Positions 57,264 to 61,722 of a stretch of DNA of 64,000 nucleotides are shown piece after piece. The notes below the pieces were generated by a model. The model was given only the letters and a program-made list of their open reading frames with translations, was not told where the DNA came from and searched no databases. A program made the position numbers and the translations under genes. The stretch's first letter is position 1, and each line of letters opens with the position of its first letter. Source of the stretch: Triatoma infestans (lineage: Eukaryota > Arthropoda > Insecta > Hemiptera > Reduviidae); NCBI GenBank assembly GCA_011037195.1, contig JAAEAF010001978.1, positions 1 through 64,000 on the forward strand. The letters are read 5' to 3'.

Positions 57264-59277
57264 CCTAAGAATATATATTCACTGCCACTAACTTTGGGAA
57301 TGATATTGTGTTTATGTATGTTGAGCTAGAGTTGGTCTTCGTGAGAACGCCAATCCTGTTGTTTGAAGGTTTTGAAGTCCCCTGAGTCCGAAAGAAGTGG
57401 TTGTGTGTGTGTGTGTGTGTGTGTGTGTGGACAGCATATTTCAAAAAGAGAAAATCGCAGAAAGTTCAAACTTGATATTAAGTTTAACGTTCACCAAGGG
57501 ACCTAACAATAATTGGTATTGCGAACCACAAATACCATTTTATTGATTTTTTTTTTTAGTTTTATGAGTTTTCTCGAAAATGACTCCAACGATTTTCTTG
57601 AAACTTCCATATCAACTATACATATGCTTCAACTTCATTTGAAACATTTCTGCGGAAGAATTCATTTAAGGGAGCATTTAGGGTTAGGGTAGGGTTATAA
57701 ATTTCCCTAAAGGGCTATGTTAGTTTAATAAACAATTCTTTCATCTGTAGGGAAGAGAATAGCTAAGTGGTTAGTGTCCTGGACTCCCACGCGGAGGTCC
57801 CGGGTTCGAATCCAGCCGTGCTACCCTTAGATTTTCTCTTCCTAGGGGCCTCTACAGATCACTTTCCAGTGAGGGTAGTGTTGTTTGTATCGAGAGAACA
57901 GTATTCGGAGGCCGGCAGTTCACTGAGAAGGCCCGGGCGATAGTAACCATAGATGTTAACGTGCCTTAAGTTGGAAAAAAAAAATCTTTCAACTGTAGTG
58001 TGTTCAGCTATATCGATTTGGTCTGTGTAGGTATCGATTGCTACAACCTTCTGGCAACAGATTGAGAATGATTTACTGTACATATAACATTGTGTGTTGA
58101 ATTAAATAAAGATTGTTTATCTAAATACTGTGTTGCACTTTAACCATGCCTGGGGTACTACACATCCAAATAATATTAATTAAAATTAAATATGTTGCAA
58201 ATAAAAAATTCCAAATTTGAAGAAAATCGGTTAAACGGAAGTACGTTTTTATTAAACTTATTTCCGCTTTCTGCGATTGTATCCATAAAAACACGGACGG
58301 ATTTCATTAAATTTTACACAAACTATGACTATAGATCACTTTTATTGGAAATTTTTCCGAGAATATTCATGTAAAGAAGTTTTGGGATCGAGAGAATCTA
58401 TGGTTTCCTCAGAAAAGTCATTTCATAAAGTTTAGATTCTTCCAATTGATATAAAATTCAAGGCAGACTTTTAGTAAAATGTTATCAGTTTGAAGAAAAT
58501 TCGCCACTTAAATCGGTGGAAACTGTAGTTACAGAAAGTCGGTGAGTGTACTATATATTTTTTAATTGGTCATAATGAATCATAATTGCCATTTATCGCC
58601 ATTTATATCATAATGAAACGCTAGCTTTAAATAAACTGTTTCGGTGTCAGACTGAATTTTTACTTTCTCTTACTCCTAGTTTATCTTAGGTAGCCCAGGT
58701 AGCCGCTTATGCATTGGGCATTGATCTGGACATGGTGAAGATAGATCCCAGTATGTGTATTACTTCGCCAAATAGTTTTGCAACTGGTGGTAGTACAGGA
58801 TCTGATTGTGTATCCTATGTGAGTATTCACTATGAATATATGCAATAATTATATAATTATTCAACATATGCTAAGATTTAACATGTCATTTGCGAAAGGG
58901 TTGCATGCAACAGATGCAATTCAGTATACTGGTAATTGTTTGAACAGTACGTTTTATATTTAAATTAACTATTCATATCCAGGCAACCCTAAGAGCCTGT
59001 GAACAGATTATGAAAAGATTACAACCTTTAAAAGAGAAAATGGGTAATCCAACATGGCTGGAATTGGTACAGACGGCCCTTAATCAAGGTGTTAGTCTAA
59101 GTGAACAATTCATGTAAGTCAAAGATATTATAATGAACATATCAATGAGATCTTAGTTTAATTTTTAAAAATAATATTTATAGGTATACTTCCGGAGACC
59201 CATGTCTTGCTTATTATCCAGTTTATGGTTTTGTAGTTTTAGAAACTGAAGTGGATTTACTTACTGGACAGTATCAG
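22140..59277 (+). CDS. AOX: Insect-type aldehyde oxidase, 22 exons (ends not in window)
   Basis: This is a molybdo-flavoenzyme that oxidises aldehydes and N-heterocycles. It normally acts as a cytosolic homodimer, passing electrons from molybdopterin through two [2Fe-2S] clusters to FAD and oxygen. The 22 exons join in phase, all at AG/GT borders, into about 1143 stop-free residues. Key signatures are CKEGGCGAC with the exon 3 cysteine (cluster 1), QCGYCSPAF and CRCTGYRPI (cluster 2), GNTAEG and [15 protein letters not shown] (FAD), RPLSSGKQ and [12 protein letters not shown] (domain junction), and GGGFGSK, AWMRAPG and [10 protein letters not shown] (molybdopterin site). [13 protein letters not shown] and AWMRAPG favour aldehyde oxidase over xanthine dehydrogenase. 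Insect family members are about 1270-1300 residues, so a few N-terminal and roughly 130-150 C-terminal residues are missing. It looks intact where seen. Confidence 0.95.
22305..23185 (+). mobile_element. M1 element in AOX intron 1
   Basis: It opens with CCTTCTTACTCCTAGCAAGA and TTTTCACCGGAAATACATGT, and ends at about 23140-23180 with AAAGTTGTGGGAGTGTTTCG, TATCAGATTTTT. The interior is diverged. Confidence 0.65.
23465..23660 (+). mobile_element. Internally deleted M1 copy
   Basis: Both M1 ends are joined by a short interior: ACTTCTTCTTACAGCTG at the left, and TTAAGAGAAAGTCTGGCGTG, GTATATCACACC at the right. About 190 bp in place of 0.9 kb. Confidence 0.6.
23722..24435 (+). mobile_element. M1 copy carrying an insertion
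   Basis: The M1 5' half (TTTTTACTTTATCTTATATT, then GAAATTGAGTTTTTACTAGC) is separated from its 3' end at 24388-24435 (AATAAGAGAAAGTCGTGTGA, GTGTTTCACACCAGAG) by unrelated sequence at about 24010-24380. Confidence 0.6.
24010..24380 (+). promoter_or_regulatory. Insertion with TATA-like and initiator-like motifs (possible solo LTR)
   Basis: TATAAATATAAGG lies at 24086-24098 and ATTCAGTC at 24126-24132. The spacing of about 38-44 is longer than usual. TTAGAGTAAAAC and CAACTCTAAC form a short inverted pair at about 24018-24051. It interrupts an M1 copy, so it is a mobile insertion, and a solo LTR is one option. Confidence 0.3.
24558..24649. mobile_element. Small 92-bp inverted-repeat element
   Basis: It starts AGGGTGTAACAAAAGTAG and ends AAAGTTACTTTACTACACCCT (24629-24649). 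The ends are imperfect inverted repeats, flanked by TATA on the left. Confidence 0.45.
24770..24895 (+). pseudogene. Mariner-like transposase N-terminal fragment
   Basis: One frame gives [17 protein letters not shown] and, after a shift, [17 protein letters not shown]. This resembles the mariner helix-turn-helix pattern AAREINEVFGE..T..AQ.WF..F..G..D. No catalytic D motifs follow. Very short and decayed. Confidence 0.4.
24896..25650. other. Intronic stretch without recognised feature
   Basis: AT-rich AOX intron 1 sequence with no clear homology beyond possible decayed mariner remains. Confidence 0.5.
25655..25980 (-). repeat. M1 partial copy (5' part)
   Basis: TTTTCGAGAAAATCGCAAAA, a CA microsatellite with ACAGACCATTTGCTAAAAAC, and GGGGACCTCAAAACGTGTAT, then TTACAATACTTC near the end. 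This is M1 in reverse orientation, with its terminal repeat lost. Confidence 0.75.
26312..26945 (+). mobile_element. M1 copy, 3'-truncated
   Basis: A very clean M1 5' end: TTTTTACTTTCTCTTATTCC, then TCCTAGTAAGAGGAAGTATT and TTTTCACCGGAAATACATGT. The 3' hairpin is absent. It ends about 80 bp before exon 2. Confidence 0.8.
27022..27194 (+). CDS. AOX: AOX exon 2
   Basis: 173 nt between TTTCAG and GTAAGT. It encodes [20 protein letters not shown], then [13 protein letters not shown] with three of four ligands of the first [2Fe-2S] cluster. It ends in phase 0 at AVNS. Confidence 0.96.
27215..27775 (-). mobile_element. M1 copy in AOX intron 2
   Basis: It starts TTTGAAATACTCATACGACT, CTCTCTTACTCAA and ends GGATTAAGAGAAAG at 27759-27772. 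The interior CA-rich part has grown into a 26-bp minisatellite. It begins only 20 bp after the exon 2 donor. Confidence 0.75.
27609..27705. repeat. 26-bp minisatellite within M1
   Basis: Units start at 27609, 27635, 27661 and 27687. Each is TGCACACACAAACACATTCC followed by CCCTTA, about 3.7 units with few changes. Confidence 0.93.
28060..28178 (-). mobile_element. Internally deleted M1 (about 120 bp)
   Basis: AAGTGAAACACTCATAAGAT, TTTCTCTTCC at the left and TCTTAGAGAAGAGAAAGTAA at the right, with almost no interior. Confidence 0.65.
28300..30265. mobile_element. Long palindromic element M2, copy 2, split by a LINE
   Basis: The left arm is about 28300-28860. The right arm continues at 28895-29079 and again at 29996-30265. 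Arm identity is high (AAAATACCTACGAAGGGAAA answered by TTTCCCTTCGTAGGTATTTT). The centre has CACGCCCAC and a CCAAT-type box, as in copy 1. Removing 29080-29995 restores a continuous arm. No ORF, so non-autonomous. Confidence 0.88.
29080..29995 (-). mobile_element. LINE 3' fragment inserted in M2
   Basis: Minus-strand frames encode a post-RT segment ([45 protein letters not shown]) at 29991-29758. The C-terminus at 29801-29367 has a Cys/His cluster ([20 protein letters not shown]). The 3' end carries a short TCTA tail, seen as AGATAGATAG at 29080. 5'-truncated and frame-broken. Confidence 0.8.
30283..30925 (-). mobile_element. M1 element, full copy
   Basis: The left end is CACTCGCACGACTTTCTCTT, ACTGCG and the right end is TTTCAGTAAGAGAGAGTAAA. 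The interior shows TCGCACTTCCGCTCAACCGA and its diverged internal echo GTGTAACTTCCGGTTGATGG. ACACACATACAGACCATTTT and TCAGGGGGCCTCAAAACGG follow. Confidence 0.85.
31142..31200 (-). repeat. Foldback-family fragment with CTGATGA motif
   Basis: GCTTCATTTTGTTGGTTCTG, ACCGGTTTGGAATTGATTG, TCATCAG is a decayed relative of 36811-36862. Confidence 0.5.
31360..31518 (-). mobile_element. tRNA-derived SINE family B, copy 2
   Basis: Minus strand: GGTGTAGTGGTTATGAGC (A-box region) and CCAGTTCGAGTCCCG (B-box region). The body shares GGCGGAAGCACCTACTTTAC (plus-strand reading) with copy 1 at 10598-10760. Confidence 0.7.
31640..31880. other. Intronic stretch without recognised feature
   Basis: Positions 31640-31880 show no clear repeat or coding homology. 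Confidence 0.5.
31880..32330 (+). mobile_element. LINE C-terminal fragment (R1/LOA-like)
   Basis: Frames give [20 protein letters not shown] and further on [19 protein letters not shown]. These resemble the LTGHL...L and ...I.RFL tail of RNase H-bearing LINE ORF2 proteins. Stops interrupt it. Confidence 0.5.
32601..32761 (+). CDS. AOX: AOX exon 3
   Basis: 161 nt. It opens with the fourth ligand cysteine of cluster 1 (CLLLVF) and has FTTIEGIG and [16 protein letters not shown] with two cluster-2 cysteines. Donor GTATGA. Confidence 0.96.
33171..33330 (+). CDS. AOX: AOX exon 4
   Basis: 160 nt after TTTTCTAG. It reads [20 protein letters not shown], then [18 protein letters not shown], completing the second [2Fe-2S] cluster with CRC. 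Phase 0 at the end. Confidence 0.96.
33719..34995 (+). mobile_element. 5'-truncated LINE with 13-bp target duplication
   Basis: The C-terminal ORF2 segment at 33740-34000 ([34 protein letters not shown]) decays downstream. The tail is GCAATAAATAAATAAAATAA. AACTATGAAGGTA (33706) and AACTGTGAAGGTA (34996) flank it with one mismatch. Same family as 40538-42103. Confidence 0.82.
34603..34701. mobile_element. 99-bp hairpin insertion with 12-bp direct repeats
   Basis: GTTGAAAATGGATTTTGA at 34603 is answered in reverse by TCAAAATCCATTTTCAAC. ATTATTTTGTAT flanks it at 34591-34602 and 34702-34713. It lies within the 3' UTR of the LINE. Confidence 0.8.
35009..35677. other. Intronic stretch without recognised feature
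   Basis: AT-rich. A fragment GAGAAAGTCGGTGTGAG at 35012 recalls an M1 3' end. Confidence 0.5.
35678..35942 (+). CDS. AOX: AOX exon 5
   Basis: 265 nt. [20 protein letters not shown] is the linker after the iron-sulfur domain. [18 protein letters not shown] and [11 protein letters not shown] begin the FAD domain. Confidence 0.95.
36042..36271 (+). CDS. AOX: AOX exon 6
   Basis: 230 nt after a 99-bp intron. [33 protein letters not shown] and [12 protein letters not shown] are FAD-binding segments. Donor GTTAGT. Confidence 0.95.
36811..36862 (-). repeat. Foldback-family fragment with CTGAAGA...GAAAC
   Basis: Minus strand: CTGAAGATGGGAGAAGCCGA, AACCGGTC. It abuts the 3' end of the minus-strand LINE. 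Related to 16425, 19340 and 31142. Confidence 0.55.
36860..39240 (-). mobile_element. Decayed LINE in AOX intron 6, split by another LINE
   Basis: Minus-strand order is endonuclease (39035-38673: [29 protein letters not shown]; 38635-38417: [15 protein letters not shown]), RT start (38271-37933: [30 protein letters not shown]), and RT core (37913-37630: [32 protein letters not shown]). After a break, the thumb segment follows (37039-36857: [16 protein letters not shown]). Frameshifts and a poly-C run at 38418-38430 mark decay. Confidence 0.87.
37079..37621 (+). mobile_element. LINE 3' fragment nested in the minus LINE
   Basis: The plus strand encodes [33 protein letters not shown] and a Cys/His cluster ([18 protein letters not shown]). 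The tail is (TCTAA)n-like at about 37604-37621. TCATTTTAAAC occurs at both borders (37068-37078 and 37622-37632). Confidence 0.88.
39260..39362 (+). CDS. AOX: AOX exon 7
   Basis: 103 nt after [27 protein letters not shown], then [14 protein letters not shown], part of the FAD site. Donor GTAAGT. Confidence 0.95.
39572..39702 (+). CDS. AOX: AOX exon 8
   Basis: 131 nt. [20 protein letters not shown] and [15 protein letters not shown]. An internal GTAATG at 39640 is coding, because the next exon continues from TFK with IMPR. Confidence 0.92.
39750..40180 (-). mobile_element. M1 copy, truncated, in AOX intron 8
   Basis: A clean M1 3' end in reverse (AAATCTGGTATGAAACACTC, ACACGACTTTCTCTTACTG) starts about 48 bp after the exon 8 donor. 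M1-like interior phrases run to about 40150 (GCACTTCCGGTTA). Confidence 0.7.
40538..42103 (+). mobile_element. 5'-truncated LINE with perfect 19-bp target duplication
   Basis: It starts within RT motif C ([13 protein letters not shown]) and continues through thumb and C-terminus ([34 protein letters not shown]; Cys/His cluster [17 protein letters not shown]). A noncoding tail ends GCAATAAATAAATATACTAT. ATAAAATATCCTTGCAATA flanks it exactly at 40519-40537 and 42104-42122. The perfect duplication marks a relatively recent insertion. Confidence 0.95.
41100..41753 (+). CDS. LINE ORF2 C-terminal fragment
   Basis: 217 residues, open. [20 protein letters not shown] lies after the RT thumb. [20 protein letters not shown] and [15 protein letters not shown] form a C-C...C-C-H-type cluster expected near the end of LINE ORF2. 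The matching region of 33719-34995 is more decayed. Confidence 0.75.
   Translation: MFNWWEKLLLMPDSRIPRICYLRLHKLTDFSSIPFNWVSEFKSFLYSIGTENVWLKQDAFFLRKSRSDVLAKLKNHLFSVDVDLAINSRYNLYYRNISSFRPGESYLNLTCHINKLRLMSQTRLACKKCSRITFGDMRYKFSPESYCLLCDSQHFDTLSHFFFYRSELNQFRVKYISCFINESMSESEKMENLLSTLNLRKMNNLFLFVVNGLRFKC
42123..42833. other. Intronic stretch without recognised feature
   Basis: Remainder of AOX intron 8 after the LINE. No repeats or coding similarity recognised. Confidence 0.5.
42834..42959 (+). CDS. AOX: AOX exon 9
   Basis: 126 nt after [27 protein letters not shown] and [13 protein letters not shown], the late FAD domain. Donor GTAAGT. Confidence 0.96.
43038..43205 (+). CDS. AOX: AOX exon 10
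   Basis: 168 nt after a 78-bp intron. [20 protein letters not shown] and [17 protein letters not shown]. The donor is GTAATA: splicing here joins FYR to YVLSVNPDF, which fits the family better than reading on. Confidence 0.93.
43987..44221 (+). mobile_element. tRNA-derived SINE family A, copy 1
   Basis: 235 bp with a tRNA-like head (B-box CCGGTTCAAGTCTAG), a body with TGTCCGGAGGCCGGCAGT and ATAGATGTTAACG-like segments, and an A-rich tail. TAAGGTAAATT flanks it (43976-43986 and 44222-44232). It sits 32 nt upstream of exon 11. Confidence 0.9.
44254..44419 (+). CDS. AOX: AOX exon 11
   Basis: 166 nt. [40 protein letters not shown] and [11 protein letters not shown], entry to the molybdopterin half. 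Donor GTAAGT. Confidence 0.95.
44740..46440 (+). mobile_element. LINE copy A with ORF1 and endonuclease start
   Basis: ORF1 remnants include a coiled coil ([16 protein letters not shown]), RKYYHNQFS, and an FP-like end ([20 protein letters not shown]). ORF2 follows with [16 protein letters not shown] and [17 protein letters not shown] at about 45560-45760. A late fragment at 46214 has [20 protein letters not shown], an RT-linker signature. Broken by stops and deletions. Confidence 0.78.
45027..45272 (+). pseudogene. LINE ORF1 fragment (FP-like C-terminal domain)
   Basis: 81 residues ending [20 protein letters not shown]. This resembles the baculovirus FP-like C-terminal domain common in insect LINE ORF1 and related transposon proteins (pattern KFVWVRNGRIFARK). 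Confidence 0.6.
46749..46985 (+). pseudogene. LINE ORF1 C-terminal fragment
   Basis: 78 residues with [20 protein letters not shown] and [20 protein letters not shown], an FP-like domain related to that at 45027. In-frame sequence upstream holds a stop. Confidence 0.6.
48867..49406 (+). pseudogene. LINE reverse transcriptase fragment
   Basis: Motif A ([12 protein letters not shown]) and motif B ([18 protein letters not shown]) are present. After about residue 115 the frame reads low-complexity UTR sequence. It overlaps 48661-48939 in another frame, showing a frameshift near the RT start. Confidence 0.75.
49851..50503. other. Intronic stretch without recognised feature
   Basis: AOX intron 11 between LINE B and a SINE. 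No supported feature. Confidence 0.5.
50504..50665 (+). mobile_element. SINE family A, copy 2, 5'-truncated
   Basis: It lacks the tRNA-like head. GAGAGAACACTGTCCGGAGG, CCGGCAGTGCTCAGAGAAGG and CCATAGATGTTGACGC match copies 1 and 3, followed by an A-rich tail. Confidence 0.8.
50670..51108. other. Intronic stretch without recognised feature
   Basis: End of AOX intron 11. A 9-13 bp T-run precedes the acceptor of exon 12. Confidence 0.5.
51109..51224 (+). CDS. AOX: AOX exon 12
   Basis: 116 nt after [27 protein letters not shown], then [19 protein letters not shown], the a/b hammerhead domain. Donor GTTAGT. Confidence 0.95.
51303..51407 (+). CDS. AOX: AOX exon 13
   Basis: 105 nt. [20 protein letters not shown], then [15 protein letters not shown], from the a/b hammerhead domain. 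Confidence 0.95.
51498..51708 (+). CDS. AOX: AOX exon 14
   Basis: 211 nt after [28 protein letters not shown] and [20 protein letters not shown] close the a/b hammerhead domain. Donor GTATGT. Confidence 0.95.
51710..53120. other. Intron 14, no recognised feature
   Basis: Positions 52080-52720 are less AT-rich than their surroundings and may be a decayed element. I see no terminal repeats or protein homology I can defend. Confidence 0.4.
53124..53179 (+). pseudogene. Partial duplicate of AOX exon 15
   Basis: CAGTGGCCAGTCGTGTGCAA, ATTGGCGTTGCAATGGCGTT, GAATATACCA repeats the end of exon 15 (53388-53440) at about 90 percent identity. It has one base deleted that shifts the frame, and no donor site. 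Confidence 0.85.
53263..53443 (+). CDS. AOX: AOX exon 15
   Basis: 181 nt after [48 protein letters not shown] and [19 protein letters not shown], start of the molybdopterin domain. The donor GTTATT is weak, but phase 2 matches exon 16. Confidence 0.92.
53986..54555 (+). CDS. Unrecognised 189-residue ORF in AOX intron 15
   Basis: The frame is open from 53938 upstream of the ATG ([20 protein letters not shown]). It shows [37 protein letters not shown] and [20 protein letters not shown]. Mixed charge and balanced composition look coding rather than random AT-rich sequence. It ends 35 bp before an inverted-repeat element. I recognise no domain, and a transposon-derived protein is most likely. 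Confidence 0.4.
   Translation: MDDRIVLCKELFHLITEDIIAFYAGLVQVPPKTTKHRKGSLEQYYHDFLHISGIFFTKKFWLHEGGLMRISLPNRRLHIIFNTRDTQRSVILLFLFKRLQRYSHISELLLKRSNSRIGSQSLDLMNPKEVNLDNLPVTEPLPGKHAHRLRVRGFKVTDISEVLDTGFSLYFNIIQNRFITPIFLYKLAL
54591..55196. mobile_element. Terminal-inverted-repeat element (606 bp)
   Basis: Ends of about 90 bp are inverted: GGAGTTATAGAAGGGGAGCT at 54597, and AGCTCCCCTTCTATAACTCC at 55171. Inner matches include GATTCTTCTTTTCAACACCC and its complement. No ORF in the 400-bp centre. A non-autonomous DNA element. Confidence 0.88.
55363..55546 (+). CDS. AOX: AOX exon 16
   Basis: 184 nt. [20 protein letters not shown], with the GGGFGSK molybdopterin loop, then [20 protein letters not shown]. 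Donor GTAAGA. Confidence 0.95.
55752..56199. mobile_element. Palindromic element M4 with 15-bp target duplication
   Basis: Arms of about 150 bp at 55788-55935 and 56048-56187 are inverted and nearly identical (GGCCCGACGTTTCGACAAAC answered in reverse). GATTCTTGGAAGATA flanks the insertion at 55737-55751 and 56200-56214. Each arm carries a hammerhead-like core. The centre has AT-rich TATTAACAAAGTGTATTAAC-type repeats. No ORF. Confidence 0.9.
56470..56665 (+). CDS. AOX: AOX exon 17
   Basis: 196 nt after [26 protein letters not shown] (here Met replaces the usual Val) to [11 protein letters not shown] near the molybdopterin site. The donor GTGGAG is unusual at +3 to +6, but phase and homology support it. 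Confidence 0.93.
56749..56942 (+). CDS. AOX: AOX exon 18
   Basis: 194 nt after [37 protein letters not shown] and LALVKEFNK. Donor GTAAAG. Confidence 0.94.
57032..57190 (+). CDS. AOX: AOX exon 19
   Basis: 159 nt after [41 protein letters not shown] and [10 protein letters not shown], a conserved molybdopterin-contact loop. Donor GTTATA. Confidence 0.94.
57233..57261. repeat. (GA)n microsatellite
   Basis: About 14 GA units starting 43 bp after the exon 19 donor. Confidence 0.95.
57335..58580 (+). mobile_element. M1 copy interrupted by a SINE
   Basis: M1 5' half at 57340-57736 (AAGTCCCCTGAGTCCGAAAG; a TG microsatellite at 57407-57429; ACTCCAACGATTTTCTTGAA). The 3' half is at about 58170-58580 (CCAAATTTGAAGAAAATCGG; ACAGAAAGTCGGTGAGTG). 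The SINE at 57751-57984 splits it. Confidence 0.72.
57751..57984 (+). mobile_element. tRNA-derived SINE family A, copy 3
   Basis: 234 bp. A-box TAGCTAAGTGGTTAGTG, a perfect B-box GGTTCGAATCC, and a body with GGAGGCCGGCAGTTCACTGA and CCATAGATGTTAACGTGCC, then an A-tail. TCTTTCATCTGTAG (57737) and TCTTTCAACTGTAG (57985) flank it. Confidence 0.93.
58657..58680 (+). repeat. M1 5' terminus fused to AOX acceptor
   Basis: TTTTTACTTTCTCTTACTCC followed by TAGT is the M1 5' end. It stops at the hairpin loop, 9 nt before the exon 20 boundary, and so supplies the pyrimidine-rich tract. Confidence 0.75.
58690..58818 (+). CDS. AOX: AOX exon 20
   Basis: 129 nt after [29 protein letters not shown] and [18 protein letters not shown]. 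Donor GTGAGT. Confidence 0.95.
58983..59113 (+). CDS. AOX: AOX exon 21
   Basis: 131 nt. [40 protein letters not shown]. Phase 2 at donor GTAAGT. Confidence 0.95.
59184..59277 (+). CDS. AOX: AOX exon 22 (last in window)
   Basis: 94 nt after a 70-bp intron. [31 protein letters not shown]. The remaining C-terminal exons, with the equivalents of GAFVMG and the active-site glutamate, are not found up to 64000. Confidence 0.94.
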
Positions 59278-59494
59278 GTAAGTTATTTATATGCTTAATT
59301 TTGGTGGTTGTGAAATTAATGAGAAATGTAAAATAATTTTTAAAAAGAAACTAACACAAAAAGCATATTGTTATATGTTTGTTAATTAACACACTTCCTT
59401 TTACCATCCCACACGACAACACGGATATTATTCAGGGAATCCGCCCCTAGCACCCCCCCAGTGCGCTCACTCAAACGCGTTCCAGAAATAAAAC

Positions 59495-60255
59495 AAAATC
59501 TGATGTGAACACTCACACGACTTTCTCTCACTGCAGTTTACAGTAGTTGCCAGTAATACAGCAGTACATTGAATTTGTAATTGACAAATTATATAGTTAG
59601 GGTACCAAATTTAATGAAATTCGTCGGAGATTTTAAGGAGAATATAGCGAACAATGAAAAATCTGTTCAGTGAAAACGCACTTCCGGTTAACTAATTTTC
59701 TTGAAACTCGAAATTTCGGCAATATATTTATCTCTAACTAATTTTATTTATAGGGTAGAATTGTATAATAAACTATATAAATAAACTAATAAACCTCCAT
59801 AGGGGAGGAAACCTAACCCCACCCCTCCCAACAAAGTGATTTGAATGAATTTCCCGGAGAAATGTTTCAAATAAAAGTTGGCTCCTTGTATGTGTAGTTC
59901 ATAGACTTTGTTTAAAGAAAATCGTTGGCGCCGTTTTTGAGAAAATCACAAAAAACTGAAGAAACCATTTAGAAATCATTCAAGTGGCACTTCCACTTGG
60001 ACGATTTTTACGAAAAGCTTATTATCAGTCTGCTAGTAGCGCTTTAACGAAATATTAAGTTTGAACATTCTCCGATTTTTCGTTTTTAAGATATGCTGTC
60101 TCATACACACACACACACACACACACAGACGAATTGCTAAAACCACTTTTTTATACTCAGGGGACCTCAAAACGGATATTTCGGGTGAAACCTCAATATC
60201 GAGAATTTCATATGATTACAATTTTCCTCTAACAGCAGTTGGAGAAAGTAAAAAT
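59495..60255 (-). mobile_element. M1 element, near full-length
   Basis: The left end is AAATCTGATGTGAACACTCA, CACGACTTTCTCTCACTGCA and the right end is ACAGCAGTTGGAGAAAGTAA. The interior carries GCACTTCCGGTTAACTAATT, a CA microsatellite at about 60105-60127 and GGGGACCTCAAAACGGATAT. It begins about 220 bp after exon 22. Confidence 0.85.
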
Positions 60256-60259
60256 AACC

Positions 60260-60789
60260 CACGTCAGTTCATTTCGTGTACGCTCGGATCCTGTTCGATA
60301 TAGATTCGGTTTATTCTAACACACTCTTTTTTAATAAAGTTATTCAAATAACTAAAGGAAAAAGATGAAAGCTAGAATATATACAATTGCAAAATTACTT
60401 ACTTGAAGGCACTGTGCTATTGCAACTCCATACTTTCACCTCACACACTACATATTTATTGTGAAAAAATTTCATCATTTCGATACAGATAAATATAAAA
60501 AAGTAATTGGCGATCTATTCTCGACTTTTGCCGTGAATTTTTAATCGGTATATACTAAAACCAATATTAAATTATAATTAAACTAATTTGAAAATAGTAG
60601 AAACGTGTACATTCGGTAGTTAAGGGAGCTCAACAGTTCCTGTTGTACAATTGGGTATTTCTATGCATGCAAATAATAACTTATAACTACATTTCATTTA
60701 ATAGTCAATTGAGGTCGATGGTTCATATTATCAATATACAGTATTATCAATATAACAGAGAATTATTATTAAGGATACTATATTTAAAA
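60260..60789. other. Intronic or flanking stretch without recognised feature
   Basis: AT-rich with no coding homology. AOX may continue through here as intron. Confidence 0.5.
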
Positions 60790-60974
60790 CTAGCTAAACC
60801 CGGTCACGCTTCGCTGTGGCTCAATCTGATTTTAATTATTAGGAAAGTATTATAGTTAACATAGATTCACAAGAAAACAAACCATTCAAGTTAATACCCT
60901 ACTTTGCGTTGCTGTGATCTGAAAGGAAAGAAAGAAAAAATGTTTTTAACTATAAGTCTCTTGTTATTGTGAAG

Positions 60975-61193
60975 CTAGTGAATTTTTTTGTTTGTCTGTT
61001 TTCTGCATAAACATAAAGGATGACCGACTCTGGAGCATGCGACAGATAATTGCCCATGAGAGAAGCATTCGTTTTCTAAATTCAAACCGCACACTTGCAA
61101 AGATTGTATTTGCGCTTTATTGATAGTCATAGCGAACGCAAGGTGTATTAGAAATTGAATTCGTTTGAACTCAAACGCCATATCTGCCCGCAC
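60975..61193 (-). pseudogene. Helitron helicase C-terminal fragment
   Basis: FEFKRIQFLIHLAFAMTINK, AQIQSLQVCGLNLENECFSH and GQLSVACSRVG are the final Pif1-family motifs (usually INKAQGQ, here Q-to-I altered). Separated by stops and a gap from the rest. Confidence 0.8.
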
Positions 61194-61389
61194 ATTTATT
61201 TGTCAAGCACTACTAAGATAAGGTAGAATAAACATGCTTCTTTACTTGTGATATTAAATAATATTGCAAACGAATTTCAATTGAACAATAATTTTGTAAT
61301 TATTAAATATCATCATGAAATGAATGATGATGATTGATGGTGAACTTTATCTTAGTAGTGCTTGTAAATATACAACATTATTTGTTTTC

Positions 61390-61722
61390 CTATCTGGTGC
61401 AAGAACAAATAAATTTGATGGGTTTCCAACTCGTGAACACCCAACGTACAGTTGTCCATGTGAGAAGCATGGATTTATCAAATTTAATCCACATACTTCC
61501 AATGATTGGTATCCGTGGTATCATGGGAATGCGTGGTAGTAGTACATGTTCCCCTTGGTGTTTTCCATTTAAAATGGTTGCCTCAATTATGTTATTCATT
61601 AATTTTTTTACTGATAGTCTAGTCCCATTGCATAGTCGCGGTGGATTTATATTTCGTAGAAGGATGATAGGGGAACCAATTTTCAAAGATAAAATATGAG
61701 GTGGTATTCCTGGTAGATCCAA
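61390..61722 (-). pseudogene. Helitron helicase middle fragment
   Basis: DLPGIPPHILSLKIGSPIIL, LRNINPPRLCNGTRLSVKKL and ILNGKHQGEHVLLPRIPMIP form the conserved Pif1/Helitron segment after motif IV. It carries on in other frames on both sides. Confidence 0.85.

Noticed and set aside
22140..59277. Xanthine dehydrogenase instead of aldehyde oxidase
   Set aside because: The molybdopterin-domain signatures ([20 protein letters not shown]) and FAD-domain start GNTAEGVYR follow the insect aldehyde oxidase pattern. A phylogeny would settle it.
61324..61699. Plus-strand ORFs over 61324-61699 and 62357-62836
   Set aside because: They are antisense shadows of the Helitron helicase.
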